Of a stretch of DNA of 64,000 nt, positions 56,676 through 64,000 are shown piece after piece. A program made the position numbers and the translations under genes. Source of the DNA: Linnemannia hyalina (Eukaryota > Mortierellomycota > Mortierellomycetes > Mortierellales > Mortierellaceae); contig JAHRHY010000021.1 of assembly GCA_019671135.1 (NCBI GenBank), forward strand, positions 1 to 64,000. Direction: 5' to 3'. Position 1 is the first letter of the stretch. Every line of letters begins with the position of its first letter. Under the pieces are notes generated by a model that had not been told where the DNA came from, made no database searches, and saw only the letters and a list, made by a program, of their open reading frames with translations.

Positions 56676-56812
56676 CGATCCAGGCTACTTGAAGGTAGTG
56701 CAGCCATCGGCGTATTGGCGGATTTGTGGACGCACGAGCGGTGAAGCTGCAGAGTGTGGTGAAGGAGTGAGTCGAGTGCATGAGGGTCGATGAGAGAGTG
56801 GGATGAGGGCAT
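50953..56812 (-). CDS. Large RA-PH domain protein (1770 aa)
   Basis: Six exons (56812-54869, 54769-54509, 54413-54225, 54108-53421, 53312-51495, 51365-50953) total 5313 nt. The N-terminus is disordered with a poly-Gln run near residue 57 (TTG repeats at 56645-56674) and many Ser/Pro. A ubiquitin-like Ras-association-type domain begins IPIHVRYVLKDLWVQVDLPR and, across an acidic insert, resumes as GLFWLTAGHWLDDSRLVSSY. A PH domain follows: YAEGLLYKKSKKSKLG, WKERWVVLQGNKLFIYHKRK, CFRASSES, ELHHWIRIFNSLN. A second, split PH-like region (YIWLYIPHDGG ... YVKCFAVINDQGQFQW ... GGWKALQNVLGEFL) with a long Ser/Pro insert lies C-terminal. A signalling adaptor at membranes is plausible from the RA-PH tandem; the partner GTPase is unknown. 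I know no yeast name for it. Confidence 0.7.
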
Positions 56813-58220
56813 GATAGGGTGCAGCGCAATTAGTTGGAATTTTGAAGGGGCATTCGTTCGTCGATGGGGCAAGAGAGAGAAAGAGAATTTATGAGGGAGG
56901 GTATCAATGACAGCTGGCGGCGAGTGAGGAAGAAAGACGAGTATTAGTGTGGAGGTGTTGGTGGTAGGGAGGCGGGTGAATAAAAGGAGAAAGAGAAGTG
57001 GAGCGAGAGGAAGGGAAACAAGCAAGACGGACAACTAAAGCTGGCGCTGGATCTTTCAAAACGCGGATGTTTTTTTATGTGTGAGTGAGTACGTGAGAGA
57101 GGGAAAATACAGAAACGATAAGGGGCGAGGAATAGAGGGACAGGCGAGAAGAGAAGCAGCGAGGCAAAGGAGAGGATGGAAGAACAGAAAAGAAGAGAAG
57201 AATAGAACAAGAAAAAGGAAGGAAGAACGGAAGAAAGGAAGGAAAAGGTACAAGAAAAGAAAGAAGAAATAGAATAAGTAAAGGAGGGAAGAAAGGAAGA
57301 AAAAGGTACAAGAAGAAGCGAAGGAGAGAGAAAAGAGAGAAGAGAAGAGAAGAGAAGAGAAGAGAAGAGAAAAGAGAGGGAGAGATAGAGAGTGCATGGG
57401 TTAATAAAACGAAAAGGGCGGGTGGGCCATGGTCAGTGTCGAGTTGATTAACCGCAAGATATGAGGGCCACACAATGAAGAAAGGGGAAAGGGGAAGGCC
57501 AAGGAGGGAAGGCCTGGTTGCAGTCCAAAGGAAAGGGTCCTGCCTGCCTACATGGGATCATCATTGATATTACTGTCATCATCATCGCCGTTGATGTAAT
57601 CAGCCTTTTCAATCCCCGACGGGGACCCAACAGGGGTCTGGCTGCTTTCACCCTTGTTCCAACGTCTCTCTCCTCTATTTCCCTCGCATCCACTCGCGTA
57701 CAAATATATACACACACACACACACTCCCACACGCACCTGGCATCTCTTGCACCGTGATCTCAAATTCTACTTCGTTCTCGTTGTCATTGTCGTTGTACA
57801 CAGCGACACATGTGTCAGTGCCGCATGTTGCGTGTGCGACATGTACACGCAAAATGTGGGTCGTGTCTAACCATGCCTAAACCCATCCCTCGTTTCCATT
57901 AAAGTCGTGCCGCATGAACAACTATACATTATCTCCTTTTAACCATATCAAATCAAGAAAGACATAGAGAAGCTGGAAGATGGCATTTCCTATAACATCC
58001 TTTAGAGACCATCTCCTAATATTTGTTTTTCCTCCCTACCTCTTCAAACCCATATAAAAAAAAAAAAAAAAAAGTGGGAGAACCGATGTGGTTGCAAAGA
58101 AAAGACGAAAACGACGAGTGAATACCAGAGAGCCGTTGGATACTGCTTTTTCCAAATCCTTCTCTCTTCTTTCTCCTATCAATTCCTTTTATTCATTATG
58201 CTCAAGGATAAGATGACAGA

Positions 58221-58274
<54 letters not shown>

Positions 58275-58914
58275 GAGAAAGAGAAAGAGAGAGAGCGTGA
58301 GAGAGAGAGCGTGAGAGAGAGAGCGTGAGAGAGAGATGATCGAATAACTGGTTCCCGAGTCTCCAACAGCCATTGCAGTCTCCTTCTACCGGAGCTATTT
58401 TTATGATACCGCAAATAAAATGGGAAGAAACAGGACAAAATAGAACTGGACGAAAAACCGATCGCAGCAAGATCAAGCGACCAGGCAGGCGCCGTGTCTA
58501 TCCCTTTTCAGGTTCCATCCTCTTCTGTTATTTTCTCTGCCTCCCCACTCTCCTTTTTAGTGAAAGTGCTGACACACTCGGAGCACCTCCGTGATTATTG
58601 TATTTTGGGTTGGCTGTCTAATTTCTTCCTACTTTCCTGGATGTATTACGCATCGATCATGGCTCTTGTCGCTATTGCTTGAGTTATTCATCGAGGTGCA
58701 TACTATCATGTTTCTTGTCTTTTCTTTATCACTTCTTTGCCCAATTGTCCTCACCTTTTTTGGAGCGAGAAAGTCGACAAAAAAGCTCCGTCCGTGTGTT
58801 GCACCGGGAGCAATTAGATGCTGTAGGAAGATGAAAGCAAGGAGATCTGCCCCAACGTACTACTCATACAAACAGTCAAATACTCCCTCATTCATCCATC
58901 TCATCCATACACCT

Positions 58915-58958
<44 letters not shown>

Positions 58959-59629
58959 ATATTTATGGGTCTAAATGTGGTTCATCTATGATCCTTCCTG
59001 TAACAATAATTGCTGAAGGGAAAATTGAGCCCTGTGTGTTGAAGAAAATGGGGCATGCCCATTCAAGGAAGACAGCACTAAACGAGAACAATACATTATC
59101 TGCACTGAGCACCTCTACCTGCTTGTGCCTCTTTTCAACTGCCCGCGCCTTACAGTTGTTCCATTGCTCCCCTTCTCCCCAGGTCTACTTCTTCGCTGGA
59201 TAGTGCTTTGGGGTTCGTTGCCATTTCTTTAGCGCTCACCTCCTCCCTTCTTCACCCCCTGTCCACTTAACCCCTGAATTCGCGTTTCATGCACCCCTCT
59301 CCTCTTAGCACCTTGACCAATCATGACGAGCCGTTTTCGCGCTGGATGAAAACAACAACCAAAATACGCGTGTTCGCGTTTGATCCTACACCTTTATCGT
59401 TTTGCACCTTGTACCTTACTTCTGTTCAAACACATTCACTGACTTCCCGCTGTTGGTAATGATACAAGAAATGAACGAATATATATTTTTTGAATGAATC
59501 TAATGGCAAGAATGCAATAATGGTGGGGAAGAGGAAGGGGTATGGGTTGAGACTATGTACAGGCGAAGAAGAAAAAAAGAGACGCGAAGAGACTGACTAT
59601 TTCTACTTTAAAACTTTTGCTATATCTTT
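56813..59629. other. Intergenic 2.8 kb with microsatellites
   Basis: No gene seen. Purine-rich DNA from 57080 to 57400 (GAAGA/AGAGA repeats) is probably the upstream leader region of the RA-PH gene. CA repeats lie near 57708-57726, an A run at 58056-58073, and a CT/CA compound tract at 58917-58960. ORFs within it are repeat artefacts. Confidence 0.5.
58223..58340. repeat. (GA)n microsatellite
   Basis: About 118 bp of nearly pure GA dinucleotides with interspersed GAGCGT and GAGAAA variants in the right half. Confidence 0.9.
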
Positions 59630-60601
59630 TTAGCCGATCAACTTGGCTCTAGCGCGGACGGCCAAGAGAGTCTCAGTATCGGAGGTAGGGGGGTGGATGC
59701 CATCGCTGCGAGTGGCCTTGACGGTGTAATGGCGGAGGAGGGCGTCGCGACGAACAAAGGGGCGTTGGCAGAATTCGCAAGGCCAGGTCGTTTGCTGGTG
59801 CTTGGAGATATTGTGTCTTTTGAGATCATGAATGCGACCAAAGGACTCGGTGGGGCAGAGCTCGCAGCGGAAGGTGACCGTGTCTGCTGAAGGGTTTAAG
59901 ACCATAATCGAACCATCCTCGTTCTTGACCATTGTAATTCCATCGACAGGGGCGTATGCTGGTGTTGCTGAGGAGTGAGGCATGATATGGACAGCGTTGG
60001 CGAAAGGTGGGTTTGACGCGCTGAAGGATGTGGATGGAGTAGGCGACATTGATGGCGACATGGGATGATGCGAAGTGCAGGGCGAGCATGGCGTGCTTGG
60101 GTTGTGGTCGTGATAGTGCTGTTGCTGCTGCTGTTGATGTTGTTGTGCTTGAAAGTACCGCTGTTGTGCTTCGGTAGTTTGCATGTAGGCGATATGTGCG
60201 GCCTCGGTCAGCATGCTCTGTTGCTGATTGAATTGTTGTTGAGAAGCAAAAAGAGACATGTCGGCGGAGAAGGAAAGGGGTGTTCCGAGAAGCAAATCGT
60301 CGATAGTGATGTTGAAGAGATCGGCGAGTTCGTCGGCTTCCTCAGAGTCCATTGTCTTGAATCCGGTAACTGGACTGGAATGTGAGGAGTTTGAGGAGGA
60401 GGAGGAAAAGCAGGATGAGGCAGGAGAGGGAGGAGAGACTTCATCCCAGGGGGAGGCAGGCTGTCCGAGGAGTGCCTGGATGAATTGGTGTGACTCCTGG
60501 TATTGGCGCTGCTGTTGAAGGAGAAAGTCCTCTTGTTGCTGAGGGTCCTCGTTATCGTACAAGGTAGTGTACATCTTGCTGGCGTCGTCTGCGGGGAACA
60601 T
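59630..60601 (-). CDS. C2H2 zinc-finger transcription factor
   Basis: A single exon of 323 aa starting MFPADDASKMYTTLY. The N-terminal 230 residues are Gln/Ser/Pro-rich with poly-Gln stretches, typical of an activation region. Two adjacent zinc fingers are at the C-terminus: FRCELCPTESFGRIHDLKRH with HNISKH, and WPCEFCQRPFVRRDALLRHY. The second finger has the expected C-x2-C and its first His but no clear second His within the usual spacing, so it is atypical. The protein ends soon after with AVRARAKLIG. DNA target unknown; nuclear location expected. Confidence 0.8.
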   Translation of the reverse strand: MFPADDASKMYTTLYDNEDPQQQEDFLLQQQRQYQESHQFIQALLGQPASPWDEVSPPSPASSCFSSSSSNSSHSSPVTGFKTMDSEEADELADLFNITIDDLLLGTPLSFSADMSLFASQQQFNQQQSMLTEAAHIAYMQTTEAQQRYFQAQQHQQQQQQHYHDHNPSTPCSPCTSHHPMSPSMSPTPSTSFSASNPPFANAVHIMPHSSATPAYAPVDGITMVKNEDGSIMVLNPSADTVTFRCELCPTESFGRIHDLKRHNISKHQQTTWPCEFCQRPFVRRDALLRHYTVKATRSDGIHPPTSDTETLLAVRARAKLIG

Positions 60602-61271
60602 TTTAGTATGAGTGTGGACTGTGTGGATTGGGTTTGATGATTTTGTTGATTTTGTTGATTTAATTTTTTCAAACTATGGTCGATACTTATACCAGCTCAG
60701 GTGTCAATTGACTTCAGAATCTACTGACCGTATATGGTAACTGCAAGCATATTGTCAATTGACAGTCGACTGTACACACGGAGGCAGTGCAGTCTATTTG
60801 TTCATTTGACAATGTTGGCTCTTATCCCTGGCTAAGCCTATCTGGTTTGACACGTAAATAGTCAATTTTAAGTTTGTTCCTCTGTTTCTGAGCCCTGCCC
60901 CTGTCCCTCCTCATTTGAAGAAGGCTCCTCTGTCTCGGTGTTACCAAACTTGCCCCTGTTCCAAGCACCGCCGAGGGCATTGTAGGTCCCACAGGGGTGA
61001 TGGGGTTATGGTGATCGACCCTGCAGATGCGCTGACTCTGCCACCATTGTTGTTAATGCCGGACCGATAGATACCGGCCAGGGCTCCCAGAACAATGTCA
61101 ATTAAGCTGGTTAGCATACAAGTTGCACAAGGCGTCGTCGTAAGTGTTGCTTAGCCATATGTACTGAGGAGTAACTTACAGTAATTAGACCCTAATCATA
61201 GCATATAGCTATATATAGAGATCAAGAATCAAGAATGAATAACGATCCTGCTTCTTTCTCATCGCTCCTTT
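60602..61271. other. Upstream region, no gene seen
   Basis: 670 bases with TTGTTGATTTTGTTGATT repeats next to the zinc-finger start (60640-60662), TCAATTGAC words near 60706 and 60755, and otherwise unremarkable sequence. Confidence 0.4.
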
Positions 61272-61487
61272 CTAGGTATTTTTCAGTAAATGAGGGCGCT
61301 TTTGTTGTGTTGATGTGATCCCGTTCGCAGTGTTGGTTGTTGTGGTGTTGGCAGCTGTCAATGGCCCAGCGACACTGATCGTTCCCTGTAAGAGTAGTAG
61401 GGTCACTATGGAAGCGAGTGCTGATGCAGAACCAGAAAAAGACGAGAGAGGCTTCGGCGCATAGGTCTCTGGCTCTGTGGTAGGCAT
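61272..61487 (-). CDS. Hypothetical 71-aa protein
   Basis: A short ORF with an internal hydrophobic stretch (ASALASIVTLLLLQGTISVA) flanked by Thr/Ser/Asn-rich sequence, as in the C-terminal anchor of a GPI or membrane protein. It may be the last exon of a larger gene damaged by the neighbouring MITE, or not a gene at all. No motif recognised. Confidence 0.25.
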   Translation of the reverse strand: MPTTEPETYAPKPLSSFSGSASALASIVTLLLLQGTISVAGPLTAANTTTTNTANGITSTQQKRPHLLKNT

Positions 61488-61574
61488 GGTGGCGACTTGG
61501 GTGGATTCCTTCCTTCGTTGTAATGCGTTCCTGACATGTCTGTTGTTGGTTTGAAAGCCTTTGTTATTATTTGC

Positions 61575-62022
61575 GGATTAATCTATTTGACAACCCGGGT
61601 TGTTCGTTTTATTCAACAACCGAACACGTTTGCGTGCTAAGTCCATATAAGCACTTTTTCATCTTTTTTTGATGATACCATGGAAGATGACACCAAACAC
61701 TTGCAGTAGCGCTTGTTGTCGCCACTTCTTTATGGAGCACGACTCCCACGTTGTTCAAAGCGGTTGTTAAGATGCTTTTTATACGGAAATACCGTTTTTT
61801 TACGTGTGTGGTGGTGATGAAGACATAATTTGGGCTGGTGATGGCATTCGATGGTTGAAAGGGCTTTATTAATGATGTGGATGATAAAAAACGAAGACGC
61901 TGCAACAAAAAACATCGATGTATTGACTTTAAAGAAAAATAGGTTGTCCATGGACTTAGCATGCAAAACACGTTGGGTTGTTGAATAAAACGAACAGCCC
62001 GGGTTGTCAAATAGATTAATCC
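61575..62022. mobile_element. 448-bp MULE-type MITE with 9-bp target duplication
   Basis: The terminal inverted repeats are about 72 bp with a few mismatches, beginning GGATTAATCTATTTGACAAC. They are flanked by an exact 9-bp duplication ATTATTTGC at 61566-61574 and 62023-62031. Long inverted ends and a 9-bp duplication are the marks of Mutator-like elements. The 133-aa ORF across the element resembles nothing and is likely incidental. It is non-autonomous and recently inserted. Confidence 0.85.
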
Positions 62023-62120
62023 ATTATTTGCGCGTATCTGTCAGAGGATGCGTATATGTGGGGCGGGCTGAGAGTTCGACCTTGTCGTGGTTTGACAAAA
62101 AAAATCATTAAAAAAAAGAT

Positions 62121-62194
62121 CGCTCCTGGGTGGGCTTGAACCACCAACCTCCTGATTAACAGTCAGACGCGCTAGCCAATTGCGCCACAGAAGC
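62121..62194 (-). tRNA. tRNA-Asn (anticodon GTT)
   Basis: 74 nt without intron. The acceptor stem is GCTTCTG pairing with CAGGAGC (two G-T pairs possible). The A box is TGGCGCAATTGG, the anticodon arm TCTGACTGTTAATCAGG with GTT, and the B box GGTTCAAGCCC. A T8 run directly after the gene on the minus strand (62110-62118) is the RNA polymerase III terminator. Confidence 0.95.
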
Positions 62195-62333
62195 TCAAAT
62201 TCACTAAAAAAATATGAAAATATCATCTAGATGCTCATCAATTATCGTAAATAGAGTATCACGTGAGTCGATGTTTAACCATATGATCGCTTCCCACGCC
62301 AAAACGGTCGCTGTCCTTCTCTAAGGACAAGAC

Positions 62334-62681
62334 ATCCTTCACAAGTTTGTTGGCTACCTGGAGGCGCAGGCCTCGGAGCTGATCTGGAAACCTCGGTGCT
62401 CCGCGACAATCGCATGGGAACAAAGCCAGGGCATCTCTGCCAAGGATAAGACATCCAAATATACAGGCCCCCGAGGTGATTGGAGTCAAGGATACGGTTA
62501 CATCACGCACGATGGTTTCTGTCCGTGTGGCGCTTCGCTAGCCACACATTGTGAAGGAAGGTGCCCTGGGGCGACCAAGGACCCACGCGCTGCTGACGAG
62601 CGGTTGTCGGAGAGTTTGTTAGGAAGGAGGAGGTTGTCAATGATGGAGAGGATGGGAAGAATCCCCTTCATTCGTATCTAG
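62334..62681 (+). pseudogene. LINE 3' end, copy A
   Basis: The frame reads KFVGYLEAQASELIWKPR, TGPRGDWSQGYGYITHDGFC and PCGASLATHCEGRCPG, ending LGRRRLSMMERMGRIPFIRI and a stop at 62681. It resembles the C-terminal tail of fungal LINE ORF2 with a CPCGA...H...CPG zinc knuckle. A 3' UTR of about 180 bp follows to an A-rich tract at 62853-62866. The 5' part is missing. Confidence 0.6.
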
Positions 62682-62867
62682 TTTTATTTTCTTCCGTTTA
62701 AGCTGTGAAGAGCAGCGACAATTGTTGCGCAGAGCCAGGTTCTGGACCGGACTGCGACTGGCGGATGGTGCACTGAAGAGTTTGGTCTGTAGTCCCCTTT
62801 TACTTCCAAATAACTTCTCTATGCTGTTTGTTAGAGAAATAAAATTGTGTACGAAAAAAAAAAAAAT

Positions 62868-63107
62868 AAGGACAAGACATCCAAGTACACAGGCCCCCGA
62901 GGTGACTGGAGTCAAGGATACGGTTACATCACGCATGATGGTTTCTGTCCGTGTGGCGCTTCGCTAGCCACACATGATGAAGGAAGGTGCCCTGGAGCGA
63001 CCAAGGACCCACGCGCTGCTGACGAGCGGTTGTTGGAGAGTTTGTTAGGAAGGAGGAGGTTGTCAATGATGGAGATGATGGGAAGAATCCCCTTCATTCG
63101 TATCTAG
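62868..63107 (+). pseudogene. LINE 3' end, copy B
   Basis: A second copy begins abruptly after the A13 tract at the end of copy A with AAGGACAAGACATCC and reads KDKTSKYTGPRGDWSQGYGY onward to the same stop at 63107. It is almost identical to copy A over about 240 bp and its 3' UTR continues to about 63260. The start just after a poly(A) fits a 5'-truncated LINE insertion or a tandem of 3' ends. Confidence 0.6.
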
Positions 63108-63260
63108 TTTTATTTTCTTCCGTTTAAGCTGTGAAGAGCAGCGACAATTGTTGTGCAGAGCCAGGTTCCGGACCGGACTGCGACTGGTGGATGGTGCACC
63201 AAAGAGTCCCTTTTACTTCCAAATAACTTCTCCATGCTGATATATAATTGTGTACGAAGG

Positions 63261-63570
63261 TCTTGGACAAGTTTGTTGGCTGGTCACCCGGAGACACAAG
63301 CCTTGGAGCTGATCTAGAAATCTCGGCGCTCCGCAAGATCGCATTGGAGCAGACCCAGGGCATCTCTGTCAAAGACAAGACATCCAAATACACAGCCCCT
63401 GAGGTGATTGGGGTCAAGGATAGGATTACATCACCCATCTTGGTTTCTGCACGTGTGGCGCGACTAAGGATCTACGCGCTGCCGACGAGCGGCTGATGGA
63501 GAGTTTGTTGGGAGGGAGGAGGTCGTCAATGATGGAAAGGATAGGAAGAATCCTCTTTAATTGTATCTAG
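63261..63570 (+). pseudogene. LINE 3' end, copy C (more decayed)
   Basis: The third copy starts with KVLDKFVGW and keeps the KDKTSKYTAP, GFC-like and SLLGGRR parts, but has deletions through the zinc-knuckle region and several frameshifts. It ends ATCTAG at 63570. It shares upstream sequence with copy A that copy B lacks, and part of its 3' UTR continues to about 63660. Confidence 0.55.
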
Positions 63571-63660
63571 ATTTATTTTGTCAGCTGTGAAGAGCAGCGG
63601 CAATTGTTGTGCATAGCTAGGTTCCGGACCGGACTTACTGGTGGATGGCGCACTTTAGAA

Positions 63661-64000
63661 GGTGGACTAGCAAAAATAAACTAAAGAAAAAAACGGTTTT
63701 TTGTGACCACAATGCAACAGACCGGGTTACGACACCTCATAGCTTCGGAGAAACGACGGCACAAAAGAACAAGCGACTGTTCGACGGATCTTGTTGAACA
63801 GTGCCATTGGCAATATTCCCACCCTCGTAGTAAGGTTGTTGCTGTTGTTGTCGTTCAATGTCGACTAACTGATGTTAATGTTGCGGCTGTACAACTGTAT
63901 AGTAAATCGTTGTTCGGCAAAAAGAACAGGAAAAATGACGGTTGGTGGCGATGCTATTTTTATGCGGCGCTGTCCTGCATTAAGAGCATGAAGGGGATGA
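63661..64000. other. No feature seen
   Basis: The last 340 bases contain short A and T runs near 63685-63700 and GTTGTTGCTGTTGTTGTC near 63835, with no gene or repeat that I can support. Confidence 0.4.

Noticed and set aside
57056..57473. Phe/Ser/Leu-rich ORFs on the minus strand, hydrophobic like a membrane protein
   Set aside because: They are produced by the purine-rich GAAGA/AGAGA tract; no conserved motif or splice context.
58179..58476. Ser/Leu-rich ORFs of 64-95 codons
   Set aside because: They are translations of the (GA)n microsatellite in several frames, not genes.
61609..62010. 133-aa ORF on the minus strand inside the MITE
   Set aside because: It runs into both inverted repeats, has no motif and is explained by the element's sequence.
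62250..63660. CRISPR-like or satellite array
   Set aside because: The repeats are about 430-460 bp with a coding tail and poly(A), which fits LINE 3' ends.

Overview
The window is eukaryotic and almost certainly from an early-diverging filamentous fungus. A Mortierellomycota-type genome is my inference: single-copy fungal housekeeping genes carry short GT-AG introns of about 75-110 nt, F-box proteins are of the lineage-expanded kind, and degraded chromovirus, LINE and tyrosine-recombinase retroelements are common. I did not run any search; family calls come from motifs read in the translations.

Region 1 (1-16.5 kb) is a nest of mobile DNA, AT-rich with long intronless ORFs. Its core is a head-to-tail array of a 3.93-kb unit (phase 10237 to 14166). 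Each unit encodes a 90-102 aa small protein, a 567 aa protein resembling replication-initiation factors of the Rep_trans type, and, convergently, a DDE transposase of about 426-438 aa. Unit 2 (10237-14166) is intact. Unit 1 (from about 808) has a frameshifted small gene and rep 5' part, and its rep is interrupted by a 5.8-kb insertion flanked by TAA. Unit 3 (14167-14483) is cut off. An inverted piece of the unit sits at the left edge (1-219). The 5.8-kb insertion has two identical 495-bp MITE-like ends and carries a second DDE transposase and a 753 aa Cys-rich, three-repeat protein with a giant-virus-like look. To the right lie a tyrosine-recombinase retroelement end, a perfect 54-nt inverted repeat, and a Ty3/gypsy chromovirus integrase-chromodomain remnant that itself carries a relative of the 495-bp MITE with a TCA duplication.

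Region 2 (16.7-24.7 kb) has a frameshifted F-box/LRR-like gene, the battenin (CLN3/BTN1) gene, a LINE fragment and about 3 kb of decayed sequence.

Region 3 (24.7-60.6 kb) is a normal gene-dense fungal chromosome: a STRA6-like multi-pass membrane protein, GPI mannosyltransferase SMP3/PIG-Z, nucleoporin Nup120/Nup160, replication-checkpoint mediator Mrc1/claspin, signal-recognition-particle SRP72, an F-box protein, a defensin-like Cys-rich protein, a large RA-PH scaffold protein and a C2H2 zinc-finger protein. For four of these genes the splice sites I chose give a total coding length divisible by three. SMP3-NUP120 and SRP72-F-box are divergent pairs; STRA6-like-SMP3 and MRC1-SRP72 are convergent with short gaps.

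Region 4 (60.6-64 kb) has a 448-bp MULE-type MITE with an intact 9-bp target duplication, a tRNA-Asn(GTT), and a tandem run of three LINE 3' ends.
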